DNA of 64,000 bases from Eutreptiella sp. 'Long Island Sound 2002' (Eukaryota; Euglenozoa; Euglenophyceae; Eutreptiales; Eutreptiaceae), in the NCBI GenBank assembly GCA_964036045.1, contig OZ038379.1, forward strand, positions 82,050,562 through 82,114,561, given 5' to 3'. The translations under genes and the position numbers were made by a program. This document shows, piece by piece, positions 1-11,076 of the stretch. The notes beneath the pieces are model-generated. The model was not told the origin of the DNA. It did not search any database and saw only the letters and a program-made list of their open reading frames with translations. Positions within the stretch are counted from its first letter, which is position 1. Each line of letters opens with the position of its first letter.

Positions 1-890
1 AGAAAGTGTTGCTGGTGTCCATGAGGGGGAGGGGCACCCAATTAAGCTAAGCTAAGCGAAGGGGGGGGGGGGCTTTGACGTGTTCAACTCGGAAATTGCC
101 CAACATGCAAGCCCAAAAAAATATTTGTCCCCCTACACCCTGGTTCGGGTGCAGTCCACAAATGGCGCCTCGCTGAAACATTTCGTCATAAGTGTCCTTT
201 TGCCTTGTTTCGCCCGCAGCTGACCTCTTGGCCCAAAAATGGTGCTCTCAGATCCGCTCACTAACAGCAGTGTTCCACATTTGCGTTTCATGTTCATTGT
301 TTTGCATAGTATTTTGTGCTTGTGCCTGACATTTGATTTTATTTCATTTTACCACAATCTGAGTGTTATTTGTTCTATGGTTTGCAATGTTGTTGTGGAG
401 TCGTGTCACTTATGTTGTCTTCTATGGCCTCTCTTGGTTGTTCTCCTTGTTGACCTTCTTTGGCTAGTGCATGTTAGAAATGGCTAAGGTTATGCCAAAG
501 TACATGTTTGTGGAGGGCGTCATCCGGTTCACCCTCCGTCTTTGGCTGTGCCAAAGGCCATGTTACTAGAAGGCAATGCCAGGGATGTCTACCCACGGGT
601 ATAGGTAGGTAAACAGGAGGGCTGTGCGTGTAGCGTGTGTGTTGTGTGAAAGTGTGTTGACATCAGCGGAACGTGGGGAAAAGGGGAGACTTGGGGGTCA
701 TCCACTACACGACGGCTATCCGCCTAGAAATTGCCGCGGGACTCCCTCTTGTTCTGCCTGCTGGTGCACGCATAGCTCCCGCAAACACCCACGCCATTGT
801 GTTGTTCGGGCCTAGTCGGGTCTTCAGCAACGTGGCACCCGCCTTGGCGTTGGCATATCACACTGTGATGGACTCCTGGATGACGTGGCG
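1..890. other. No gene recognised
   Basis: A G12 tract lies near 61-72 and a short TAAGC pentamer repeat near 46-58. The longest plus-strand frame (239-487) is hydrophobic and T-rich and has no recognisable domain. This stretch lies beyond the 3' end of the minus-strand LINE described next and may contain its 3' untranslated region, but I see no poly-T that would mark a poly-A tail. Confidence 0.4.
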
Positions 891-918
891 CACGAAGTCG
901 ATCCCCAGTTTGTGGGGC

Positions 919-1353
919 TCAGAGGACTCCATGTGAGCTCGTTGCATGGAGGGGGTGCGCAGCGCAGCCGCCCACTGTTCTAGAACAGCCGGCTCCCAGA
1001 GCTGGTCTGCGCACCGATACAGCCCGACTCCCCACATTTTGGTCAAGCCACGCCGCGAGTCGGCGGTGAGCCGGCCTCCACTTGTCGGTCTGGGCCCAGT
1101 AGGCCCAGAGGTGGGGCGTTGTTTCTGGTTGTGCCCTGCATAAAAGGCACGTTGTGTTGAGCACCGTTTTTCGGTGAGACGACCGTTGCGCCAGGACGGT
1201 CATTGTTCGGATGTTATCCATGCGGTGCGCTGATATGTGGCGTTGTTGGTCACTGTCGAACCAGTCGCCGGGGGGGGCACTTGCCGGCATGTAATTGGCC
1301 CCCCACCGGGCCTCATATCTGATCCGTGCCAAAATGGAGCCTTGCTCTTGCAA
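919..1353 (-). pseudogene. LINE C-terminal zinc-binding segment
   Basis: This 144-codon minus-strand frame contains CLLCRAQPETTPHLWAYW, which matches the CxxC...ET..HL pattern of the zinc-binding domain that ends many LINE RT proteins; the final Cys appears to be replaced by Trp. The preceding residues (HRMDNIRTMTVLAQ) also suit the helical segment usually found before it. The sequence after it looks like read-through of decayed 3' sequence. Confidence 0.5.
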
Positions 1354-1661
1354 CCATTTGCTCAGTGCCGTGGGCGAATGCTGGCACTGGTCCCGGTAGG
1401 TTACCGGGCGAAGGAAGGAGAAGGGGCGGCGGAGGAGCCATGTGAGGTCTACCTCCGGTGGCTCCTGCGTTGCGCATATACGCCGACATTAAGGCGCGTG
1501 ATCCAGTGCGATGGTGTGGTGACCCCCTTGATGGCCGAGGTAGGGGCCAGGCGGCGGTCCCCAAGTACCCTGGCACACAAGTGTCGTATGCCCTCTACAC
1601 AGTGGCCTCCCTGCTAGCAAGTACGGAGGGCCCCCACCGCTGATTTGGAGTCCGGCACCAG

Positions 1662-2273
1662 TTAGGATACTCCCGGCTGCTCGGCCCGCCGCTGGACAGG
1701 AGGACAAGAGGACAGGAGGATCATGGCTTCTCCAACCTGGGAGCTGCCCACGCCACAGGCAACGTGGGCTTGGAAAGCCCCATGCCCACACTGGGCAACC
1801 CTTGTCATACCTCCACCCGCCAGCGTCGTCCGAGCATCCACCGCGACGATAACGCCTTGGACGGTTGCCAGTGCCGGTAGTTCATGAAACCAGATCCCCG
1901 GGTCAATGTTAGTGGCCAAGAACTGGGGGGGGGGGGTTGGTAGCCAGGCCGTGCAGTGCCAGAAGCGCCCCGTCTCCATGGTGCTTGCGGAGGTGCGTCT
2001 TAAGGCCCGGGTGGAGCTCAGCCGGTAACTGACCCACCGTGTGGAGGGAGTAGTATAGGGGCCCCTTGTGTAGGTGATCCGGGCACTTCTGTGCCACGCA
2101 CACCGCGGGGTATTTGGATTTGGCCACCGCGGCCAAAGCGATAGCATTCCACGGCCACGGCGGCACCACCGGTAGTTACTGTTATCCACGTGGCGGGCGA
2201 TGTTCACATTCATTGCGGGTACCCTGTCGTCAGCTGTACGGACAGCCAAACGATGTTGGGTGCCTGCACCCAT
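1662..2273 (-). pseudogene. Possible RNase H-like or C-terminal LINE region
   Basis: A 203-codon minus-strand frame without low complexity. It contains GVIVAVDARTTLAGGGMTRV, vaguely like the first strand of RNase H (hydrophobic-D-S/T...GG), but the other catalytic acids are not convincingly placed. It sits where some LINEs carry an RNase H domain, between RT and the terminal Cys motif. The call is weak and rests mostly on position. Confidence 0.25.
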
Positions 2274-3234
2274 GTGCCCTGAAGATGGTCTAGGGGCACG
2301 TGCTGGGGGTTATCCCACAACGGAGCGTGCACAGGTGCATTCACCTACACGTGCACACCTAGAAGGGCCACCAAGAGGCGATGCACCGTGGTGTCACTAG
2401 GCAATGCATCCGGGGGTTGGTAGCACACTCCGAGCTCCGGCACCTAGTGCTCGGCCTACATGGCGTCTTTCATTGCAGTATAGACCTTCACGGCATATGC
2501 CATATGGTGCACGGTTTCCTCCTTGGTGGTTCTTGCCAACCGCCCCCCTATGACCGCCTCCACTAGGTAGGCGGGTACAACGCTCGGGACCCATTCTTTG
2601 GGAGCGGCCTGCCACCGCGGCGTCCGCGCCCTCAGGAGGGGTACTAAGATGCCATTGTGGGCGGCAAGCCACGCCTTGAGGCTGGGGATACCTTTGCGGG
2701 TCGGCGCCCATTGCTTGAGGGCCTCCTCCCTAGGGACCCGGGGGTCTGCAGCGTACAGATCCCCCAGCTAGTGGTATCCCAGAGTTTGCACCGTCACGTA
2801 GACTGATGGGGGGACGACTGCCTGCGTGATTTCACCATACTGGGTGTTATACACCTCCACCCCAGTGGTAGAGCCCACCATCGCCCCCGCCCTCGGGCCG
2901 CCGGGGCCCCGCCCAAGTATGCGGTTGGTCCCCTAGCACTAGCCCGGCCTCCACATCGGCAGAAATACCTCGTCCACCACCAGCTGCAGCGTGCAAATGA
3001 GGTGGGGGTACCGCAGATGTTGGGTGTAATGCCACCGGGTAAGCACGGCTGGGTAGCCTCCCCAAAACGCCTGATGAGTCAGGAGGGTACAGGCTTGGGA
3101 CGCGCAAGCACCCTGCCGGACCCACTCTCGGACAACCGCGACCTGCCATGATTGGGAGGATCGGGTCAAGCGCACGTAGCCATGCTCCTAGGGTGCCCAG
3201 AGGCCGTACGTGTGTGCATGGCGGGAGGTACCCG

Positions 3235-4544
3235 TCATGTGCTTGTACCCCTTGACCATTGGGGCGTCGTTGGCCGCGTGTACCTCAGCCGTAGGGCGGT
3301 AGACATTGGCCAAGGGGAGTAGCTTGCTTGGGAGCTCGGCCATGAACACCAACATGGCCGCGTCCGGGGAGACCTACTTGGGGCGCAGGTGCTTCCAAAT
3401 GGCCGCCCGTACCTGGGCAGGTTAGGGGGGGCCGTGGGTGTGCCCTTGAGGTAGATGTCGGTCCCCATGTACTTGCGGACTTGAGAGGGCGAGATTTTCG
3501 GGGCAGTGGCCGGCGCTTCCTCCCGTTCCTCCGGGCTATTCACTACCCTCACACGGCCCACATGCTGGGCCAGGGTCCTCGGTGTGGGCGAGCACAGCGG
3601 TTGGGGGTCCGAGGTGGACCCGTGCTAGTGTTTGGGGTTAGGCACGTAGGATACCCTGGTAGTACGCCCATGGTCCAACAGGACGCCCTGGATGGGGCGG
3701 GTATTGCCGGGTTCAAGGAGGACTCTTGTGTCATCCACCCACATGAGCCCCATGAAGCGAAAAGGCAGTACCGTGAATGCATTGTATGCGATATCCATGA
3801 ATCGTAGTAACGGGGGAGCTACTGTGGCCGTGCATAGACTCCCTAGATGGTACGCTGGGCGGTGCCTAGGGACCTACACCACACGATCCGACTGCAGGAG
3901 GCCCACATCTAGGGCATATGAGATCCCTCCGTGTGGGTGGCTAGGTCGCCGGCGTCTCTCAAGTTCACCCATGCTACCACACTTGGGTGGACATCTTTGG
4001 CGATGACGTGAAAGAATTTGGCCAGGTCGGTGACGAGGATGTCCACTACCCAGCGCTGAAGCCTTGCCGGATCTAGCTTCATGTGCACCCTGTACACCAC
4101 CTCTTGGAGGGACACCCTCCTCATACCTCCAACAAGACACGGGCCCCCAAGGGCCCGTTTGTAGACCGACGGTGCCAGGGCATAGAAGGCCGTGGGCTCC
4201 AGCTTTGAGATGTGGGAGGAGATGGTAATACCCACGAGGTTTGCCTCTTCCACCGCCTGCTGAGGGTGCTTGAGGAGGAGTGTGACCCGACCGCGCTTAC
4301 CCACGGTGCAGCACACCGGAGGGCTGCACATGACATTACAAAGGGTAGACCGGTGTGCCTCTGTGAGGTAGCCGTCCCAGGTTATGTCTATGCAGACCTC
4401 CGCCTCAAGCTGGCTTAGGTCCGGACCCCGGATCTTGCCTAATTGCACCTCCCATAAGTGGCGAGGCTGGACATAGTCATTTTTGGCCGGCGGGGCGTGG
4501 TGAGGTAGTACCGGGAGGTAACGCTTGAAATGAGCCAAGTGCAC
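3235..4544 (-). pseudogene. LINE reverse transcriptase domain, broken by frameshifts
   Basis: The first 211 codons (4544-3909) are uninterrupted and contain RGRVTLLLKHP, ANLVGITISSHISKLEPTAF (the R-x-I-x-L-x-S start of RT) and VVDILVTDLAKFFHVIAKDV, the motif A region with its first catalytic Asp. In shifted frames follow a LGTAQRTI-stop-GVYA stretch resembling motif B (GTPQG), MGLMWVDDTRVLLEP around 3690-3790, which is motif C with the catalytic DD, and SQVRKYMGTDIYLKG near 3480, resembling the YLG motif. The enzyme would copy LINE RNA at a nicked target. At least three frame changes and an in-frame stop make it a pseudogene. Confidence 0.65.
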
Positions 4545-4562
4545 GGGGTCCTTTGTAATACA

Positions 4563-5018
4563 TTACTTCTGGCCTTGGAGCCGCATCCGGCTAAAGTATA
4601 GAGCAAAGAAGATTTCTCTCGGTTTAAGCAGTGCCTTGATGGCCAAGGAAATGTCCGCGACATCACGCGACGGCCCCTGGATGCGCCGCTTGACCTCTCG
4701 CCATTGTACCGGGGTGCGCCGAAAGTCCCCGGTCTCCCGGGATCGCCGGAGGTATCGTCGTGTTTTCCCGAAGGCTATGCTGGCGCCGAGCCTCCCTGTG
4801 CGCCAGTATGCTATGCTTAAGGGCGTGCCCACCGCCACAGAGATTCCTCGCATGCTTTTGGCCGCCGCGGTTAAGCGACACACCAAGGGGAGCATACTGC
4901 GCGCCGGGAATGGCACTCGTGGGGATTGCGAGGGGGAGGCCCTTTCCTCCAGGCGCGCGGAGGCGGTAGTGCCGGCAATTGAGGGTGCGGACCTGGTCCG
5001 CAGCTGTCGCCCATTCAT
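4563..5018 (-). pseudogene. LINE linker between endonuclease and reverse transcriptase
   Basis: An open minus-strand frame of 151 codons, rich in Arg and Ser, lies exactly between the endonuclease and RT segments. It has no motif that I recognise. Its position and its ending (ALLKPREIFFALYFSRMRLQ) suit the spacer that precedes RT in LINE ORF2 proteins. Part of the frame may be a by-product of high GC content. Confidence 0.4.
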
Positions 5019-5995
5019 AGTTGGTGCACTAAAGACACTTCAGGCAGCGGACCTGGGCGAGTTGGGGGTCGATGTCCCGCTTTTTGGAGCACCAATGCCC
5101 TAAAGCCAGCTGTATGCGCTGGAGAAAGGAACACCGGGCCCAAGTGGTATTCGGGCGTGCGGGACATCGTGTGGGGGCAACGCTTATCCAGCCGGATCAC
5201 CGGGTCCGTGAGGGTAAAGAGGAGGCAGATGAGGTGGTCGAATAGGAGGGTGCTGCCCCAATGGTGGTAATTAGCTATGGCGATCGTTGTGTCGTTGTAG
5301 CAGGTGACCGTGTCGATGCAGCAGCGTGTAGCCCCTTGGAAACACGAATAGGTCTCAAAAGGGACGGGGTGCAGGTCCACCACGTCCATGAGGTTGAAGG
5401 CCCTCAGGAACGTCCGATAGCCCACGTCGTCACGGCGCGGGGTTCCCCTTTCCTAGGGCGGGCCGCCGCATTGGTGTTTGCCACAACCAACAGCGACGCC
5501 GGGTCAACCATGCAGGTAACGTCAAACCAGATATGCACTCACCATCTGACTTCGGGCTCACAACCAATGTTGATTTGGGGGGGCATGGGCCGCGAGCACG
5601 AGATGCTTCCCCCACGGGGTGAGCACCTCCATTAGGAGGGCATTGGCATCCTCTTTACCCCAGAGCACGGTTGGCCGGGTCGTGGTCCCGGAGTGGACAT
5701 ATACATCGAGACCCGCCCACATCTTCCCATGAACGGGGAGCACTATGTGCCGCGTGTAGTCTAACAATTGCGGGTCCTCTGGGCGTGCCCTAGACCGGAC
5801 CTCGGCTATGATGAGGACCGTGGGGTGGCTCGCGGCCATATGCAGGCCCTGCGCCAATAGTCGCTGACAGAGGTACCTACCGCAGACATCGAGCCAAAGA
5901 TACCCCACGGCATGTACGTCCTCTAGCATGCCCTCAATTCTGAGAGGGCGAGGGGGCACCTTCCGCCAGCGACACGGTCTGCTCGGCGGGGCCAC
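5015..5995 (-). pseudogene. LINE endonuclease domain (APE-like), frameshifted
   Basis: Two minus-strand frames cover this domain. The first (5995-5558) carries PTVLIIAEVRS, which fits the Glu motif of AP endonucleases, then GLDVYVHSG and VLTPWGKHLVLAAHAPPN, which fit the central strand and the xxYAP-like motif. The second (5425-5015) carries LMDVVDLHP, CCIDTVTCYND and LFDHLICL, which fit the D..R, S.IDH and terminal SDH motifs in order. In a LINE this domain nicks target DNA to prime reverse transcription. The final SDH reads FDH and the two halves lie in different frames, so this copy is probably inactive. Confidence 0.62.
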
Positions 5996-6252
5996 GGGGT
6001 GCCCGCTCCTCCTAGGGGTCCGCGCCCGGCTCCGGCATTAAGGCGGACTCCTAGGCAGCGCGCAGGTCTCGAACAATCAGGCCAACGACCGAGGTCAGGG
6101 AGGGGGTTCCCGCCGGCCGCTTGCCGGTGAGGCTGCGGACAATCCAATCCCGTAGAGCCGGGGCGGTGCGCCCCCAGCACCTTGAAAGCCGCAGGGCGGC
6201 CCGGCTAGAGGGCCTGCACGTAGCTCTTCCAGCAGACACCCCAGGCGTTCCA

Positions 6253-6887
6253 CTATGCGTACCTCAGCAACCGGGCTCTAGAGGCCGAGTGGACCAGGTC
6301 CAACGCGACAAGGGCCCCGTCGTATTTTGCCCTAGCTACCATGGCCGTCGTGTGCACCACGGGGGACCCCCCTGGAGGGGTGAGGCACCCTCTAGTCGCC
6401 AAGTTCAAGCCGGGCCGCATCAACCGCCTGATACCGGTCGCACGGCTTGATGCAAAGCTGCATTTGGGCGGGGGGGGGGGGGGGGGGCGGAGAACCATGC
6501 GGGACATACACTGGGCATCGGCACAACAGTTCCGAAGCCCACCTATTGGGGGGCACCGCCTGGGGCGGGGGTGGGGCAAACCAGGCATATGCATATGCCG
6601 TAGCGTGGAGCCACCACCTTGGTGGTCAGGATTTGGAGCTACACCTTCACCCCGGTCACGTAGTGCACCGTGATCCCCAGCCATGACACGTGTGGTCCAG
6701 GATCGCACCCCCCTTCAGCGGGAGAGAGAGAAGGAGGGGACTCCCAAGGTGAAGTGAACGAGCTCAAGCAGCTCGCGTGTCCTATTGGCATATTGGGCCA
6801 AGTGGAGGGAGAGGCCGTCGTTCTCCGGGGAGTGGGAGCCATGGATGGGGGTGGCTTGCTGGCCCGGAGCACAGCGATAGAGCCTTG
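6253..6887. other. GC-rich stretch upstream of the LINE, nothing certain
   Basis: Minus-strand frames here (for example 6708-6253) run into the 5' side of the LINE endonuclease and could be remnants of ORF1 or the 5' UTR, but no RRM or zinc knuckle is visible. A G run of about 17 nt lies near 6471-6487. I assign no gene. Confidence 0.3.
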
Positions 6888-6975
6888 TGTATAGCGACCA
6901 ACATGGCTATGAGACATCAAACATCACACTTTTATGGACTGCCATTATGCAACCATAAACCGCCCCCCCCCCCCC
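6888..6975 (+). repeat. Interspersed repeat R, copy 1 (GCGACC...ACATCAGACATCAGACTTTTATGG family)
   Basis: This block starts at TGTATAGCGACCA, runs through a degenerate doublet of ACATCA(G) units to CTTTTATGGAC and a CCATTA...CAACCAT segment, and then enters a C-rich tract. The same order occurs at 23469 (plus) and 54465-54574 (minus), with a partial copy at 31140. It looks like the conserved end of a dispersed element with a pyrimidine-rich interior. Confidence 0.6.
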
Positions 6976-7140
6976 ATCCCACCCCCCTCACGTTGCAAGG
7001 CAGCCCCCCCCCCGCTACAACCCACACTGGACACCCCCAATGTAAGATACCCACCCACACAATGGATGGTGCCCCCCCCCGGCTGGCCCTTTCCTTGTCT
7101 GTCCGTCCGCCCCACTCATGAGTGCTCGTCTGCAACCCCC
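6976..7140. repeat. C-rich low-complexity tract after repeat R
   Basis: Runs of 7-14 C separated by short CA-rich segments. No coding signal. The arrangement matches the C-rich sequence that follows the other copies of repeat R. Confidence 0.5.
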
Positions 7141-7149
7141 CTGTAGAAA

Positions 7150-9697
7150 ATATGTTGTGCGTTTATTTGTATGAAGTCTGGAAAATGATTTGGAAAAGAC
7201 CCCCTGTCTTTGTTGTGTGTTTATTTGCACGAAGTTTGGAAAACGATGCGGAAAAGCCCCCCGCCCTCTCCAAAAGCAATCACACCACATGTCCCGTGTT
7301 TTGAGGAATGGAACATCTGTGTGCGCAGGTATGCGTCGTTTGTTTCGCTGTGCTTATTGTCCGCGTGGTTGCCCTGACCTTTTAATTTGCAAATCCGAAT
7401 TTCATTGATATTATTTGCACTGGTCATCATGCCAACCCTTGCGGTAGCATAGCCAGCCTGCAGTCTCGGCTGTGATTGTACGTGGAGTGTAGGTAGAATG
7501 TGTCCACCCATTTGCCCTTGTTTGCTTCTTGTCTTCTTTGCAACCCCTTCGGTGATGATCCAAGTCATTTGTGCATTCTGTGGGGTTGCTGTGTTGATGT
7601 TGGGTTTGTGCTCTACCATAGACCCTTGCGGGGACTATTTTCTTAGGCCCTATTTTGTGTCGGCAGAGAGGTTGAAAGACGCACCGTTTTGTGTTAGCTA
7701 AAAAGTGCTTGGCAATGAGCAGCATGCGCGCCATGCCATGAGCATGGAGACAGGTCTAATCTGACCACAGTATGTAAGTGCCCCTGAGTGGCAACCCCAA
7801 AACTCCATGGGTACCCTCAAACCCTGAGAACGCCCATGCTACAATCCGCCCTTGATTTCCAACAATAGTACATCTGGGAAGGGGCTTTGTTGTAACTGTG
7901 TGAGAAATTTTGTTTCAGTCTAAAGTTACTTTGTAAAATGGTGCTTGCCATGCTTTGCAGGCTTCGGTTTCCTTTGCATTCCATGTTTCTCTTTGCAGAA
8001 CGGAAAAGGAATTGGAAAACATCCCCCCCCTGCCCCTGTATGAGCATCTGGAAAAGCCTGCCCCCCCCCCCCCTTTTGGGATGTACCACGTCTTGTGGCC
8101 TGTCCCGAGAAACATGGCAAATTCGGAATGGAACATATGTGTGTGAATCTATGTCTCATTTGTTTGGTTGTGCGTGTAGTTTGTGAGGTAGCCATGACCT
8201 TGTGAAATGGTTATTTGTGCCATTGTACTGTCATTGTGTAATGTGACTCACATGCAACCTTCTTTGCGACCCTTTCAATGGCGATGCATGATGCCCCACA
8301 AATGCACCGAGGCCTCTCGGTGGCCCTTAACACCAAGTTTCACGGCACCTCGTTGCCAAGGGCTGTCCGTTGTGTAGCACAGCAGATGCGTTGTCACGCA
8401 TGGGTTAGTGTGTAGCCATAGACCCATGCAGGGACCTTTTTCTTAGGCCGTGCTTTGTGCGGACAGAGCTTTTGAAAATAGAAAACAATTTGGCAGCCAA
8501 GGAAAGGAGTACACCCCTATGTCCCTATGTCTTGCCTCCACAATCGGCCGGTCGGTCATGTAGGACAGAATATGCGCCTGCCGGCGGCTGGGGATTATTT
8601 GTTGAAACAACAAGAATGCATATGAGAAGGCGCTTTGTATTTGTGGTTCTATAAATTGGGATTTGAATGTACCATTTAATTATAGACATTACTTTGTTTA
8701 ATGGTGCTTTCCGTGCTTTGCGTGCTTCGCTGTCCTTTGCAGGCCATGTTTGTCTTCGTGTAGAACGGAAAGGGAATTCCAAAACACCCCCCTCCCCCTC
8801 CCCCCCGTAAGAGCATTTGGAAAAGCCTGCCCCTTGTTTAGGATGTAATATGTTTTGTCGCATGTCCACAAAAACACGGCAAACTAGGAATGGAAAATAT
8901 GTGTGTGAAGGCATGTCTCATTTGTTTGGTGTTCGTGTGGTTACCATGACCTTTTTATTCGTGAATCCGAAGTTCATTGATATAATTTGCACTGATCGCA
9001 ATGCTAACCCTGGAGGCAGCATAGCCAACCTGCAGTCTGAGGTGTGGCGGTGCGACTGTACGTGAATGGGTTAATGTGCCCCACCCCCCTTGTCTGTGTA
9101 GTCAAGATTTGTTGCATCCCGTTCAATGATTTTTATTTGGTTTTTGCGAGCACCCTGTTGGGATGGGTTGTTGGTGTTGGGTTCGTGCACGGGCATAGAC
9201 CCCTGTAGGGACCTTCTTCTTAGGCCGTGTTTCATACAAACAGACCCTTTGAAAGACACCTTTTCCTGTTGGGACTCATTCAGGACATCCATGTCAAAAA
9301 CGACATCTGCCTGTCTATAGGTTGGCTCTATCATCAGTCGGCATACAGGATGGCCTCTTGATGCCGGGCACCAGAGCCCGCGCAATTGTTCTTGCATAAC
9401 CCTCACAGGGCTCTGCTTTTTTTTAGGTGCAACATAATGTATGAGAAGGGGCTCTGCATTGGTTGATGTGTTGTGTGAATGTATTTTGCAACTCTGACCG
9501 TGATGCCAACCCCTGAGGCAGCAAAACCTGCTTGTAGGCCGAGCCTTGGCGCTGTGCCTCATGTGCTTTGCATGCTTCCCTTCCCTTTGCACTCCATGTT
9601 TTTCTTCAAGTCGAACGGAAAAAGAATTGGAAACCACAACCCCTCCCCCTTGTATGAGCATTTGGAAGAGCCTGCCCCCCCTATGGGATGTAATATG
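7150..9697 (+). repeat. Tandem-like cluster of about four copies of a ~0.8-kb interspersed repeat
   Basis: Successive degenerate copies start near 7150, 7905, 8685 and 9270. Shared blocks in order are: a TGCTTTGC-rich block ending in a CGGAA run; GAGCATTTGGAAAAGCCTG followed by a C tract; GGATGTAATATG...; a CTCATTTGTTTGGT block; CCGAATTTCATTGATA; and CATAGACCCTTGCAGGGACC followed by TTCTTAGGCC. Plus-strand frames are short and shift from copy to copy, so I see no protein. The fourth copy is interrupted at 9697 by the foldback element and resumes at 19194. More copies lie at 24.4-25.8 kb. Confidence 0.65.
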
Positions 9698-9721
9698 CTT
9701 AGGCGTCACAAGTTGCCCGCC
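9698..9721 (+). repeat. Left terminal inverted repeat of the foldback element
   Basis: 24 bp, identical to the reverse complement of 19170-19193; the similarity stops just inside. The 5-bp direct repeat ATATG lies immediately outside. Confidence 0.8.
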
Positions 9722-9901
9722 CTCTAGGACCCCATATACGCACGATGTGAGAATATTCTACATTTCTAGTTTGAGTATGCTATTTGACATATGTGAGCAA
9801 TGTTGGTACCAGCGTTGTGTGACATCCATTGAAATAGGTGGTGATGTGTTAGCCTTAGGTATCCGCTTCATCTAGTGTATCATGTTTGAGGTTTTTTTGA
9901 A

Positions 9902-10903
9902 GCTGGCCGAAATTGAGGCCAGGTTTTGGGCTCCATTGGAAACATCCATTTGTATATACACCTTTTAACGCTTCCGGCCGAAATTTCGGCCAGCTTTTTG
10001 GTTTAATGTTGAATGACTATACTCATTTTCATTTTTTTAAGGGCTGGCCGAAATTTCTCCCAGCTCTCTGGTCTAAGCACCATTCATACACTCATATTCG
10101 GCTTTTTTTTGCCGGTGTGGCCGAAATTTCGGCCAGCATTTCCTGTTTCTGCGCATATCAGCAATTGTTTTCCCATCCAACAGATTCTTCTTGGTTCCAG
10201 GGGTTCCACAAAACCGACCTATACACCACAAGTGAAAGAACAGCAAAGATACGGTTCATTGAAAAGCAAACAAAACTACCCGCAAAGGATATACGTGTAT
10301 TTCCTATTTTTATGAACCTGGCCGAAATTTCGGCCAACTTTTCCAAGAACATCAAAACACATGGTCTTATTCACCAGACAGGCCCAAGCTGGCCGAAATT
10401 TCGGCCAGGTCCTTCAAAACTTGAAATAACGTCACAGAAATGGATACCTTTGAGGCTTTTTGGAAGTTGGCCGAAATTGAGGCCAGCTTTTCCATTGGTT
10501 CCGTTGGAAACATGCATGTGTATATCCACCTTTTAACGTTTCTGGCCGAAATTTTGGCCAGCTTTTTGGTTTAACGTTGAATGACTATACTCATTTTCAT
10601 TGTTTCCAGGGCTGGCCGTAATTTCTCCCAGCTCTCTGGTCTAATCACCTTTCATACGCTCATATTCGGCTTTTTTGCCAGTGTGTGCCAAAAAAATCAA
10701 AACACATGGTAGTATTCACCAGACAGGCCCAAGCTGGCCGAAATTTCGGCCAGGTCCTTCAAAACTTGAAATAACGTCACGGAAATGGATACCTTTCAGC
10801 TTTTTTGGAGTTGGCCGAAATTGAGGCCAGCTTTTCCATTGGTTCCATTGGAAACATGCATGTGTATATACACCTTTTAACGCTTCTGGCCGAAATTTCG
10901 GCC
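9902..10903 (+). repeat. Left palindrome array (CTGGCCGAAATTTCGGCCAG), 12 copies
   Basis: Twelve copies of a 20-bp perfect or near-perfect palindrome lie near 9902, 9974, 10043, 10117, 10318, 10390, 10467, 10542, 10611, 10733, 10811 and 10886, mostly 69-78 bp apart. The sequence between them is itself repeated in fixed order (a TTCCATTGG...GGAAACAT block, a TATATACACCTTTTAACG block, a GACTATACTCATTTTC block), so the array is a higher-order repeat. Asymmetric variants (half-site GAGGCC or CTCCCA) show unit orientation. The last copy is cut by the retrotransposon. Open frames through here are repeat by-products. Confidence 0.85.
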
Positions 10904-11020
10904 AATCTTAGCTCAGCCGTGCCTGAGCTTTGGTTTTGCTCGTCGGGTGGTGTGTGTGTGCGCATGCGTGTGTGCAGTGAGGCTCTGTACTTGTAGAGCA
11001 TTTTTGCTTGTTGCCAGCAG
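10904..11020 (+). repeat. Split direct repeat A1
   Basis: 117 bp starting AATCTTAGCTCAGCC and ending TTGCCAGCAG, matching A2 at 17127-17243. It contains a GTGTGTGTGCGCATGCGTGTGTG alternating purine-pyrimidine segment. It precedes the Gag ORF by 56 bp and probably contains promoter sequence, although no TATA box is evident. Confidence 0.88.
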
Positions 11021-11076
11021 ACCATAGGTGGTCACACGTAGAGCCTGCTCCGTGACACTTTGGAACGACCCGGTCT

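Larger units (their letters stand above)
900..6250 (-). mobile_element. Decayed non-LTR retrotransposon (LINE) with APE-type endonuclease
   Basis: Read on the minus strand, the order is an apurinic-endonuclease-like region (5995 down to 5015), a linker, a reverse transcriptase (about 4540 down to 3240), a long degenerate C-terminal region, and a Cys-containing segment near 1150-1350. This is the usual order of an APE-class LINE ORF2. The frame changes many times and stops interrupt it, so it is not translated as one protein. The segment is markedly GC-rich compared with the AT-richer repeats from 7.1 kb onward. Neither end is defined: no target duplication or A tail was found. What I see is the motif order; the LINE assignment rests on known family architecture. 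Confidence 0.68.

Noticed and set aside
239-487. Hydrophobic 82-codon frame near the window start
   Set aside because: T-rich sequence yields chance Leu/Val/Phe-rich peptides. There is no other support.
9913-10536. 207-codon open frame in the left palindrome array
   Set aside because: It follows the higher-order repeat, reads the palindrome as WPKF/GRNF words in changing frames, and matching frames occur in the inverted arm.
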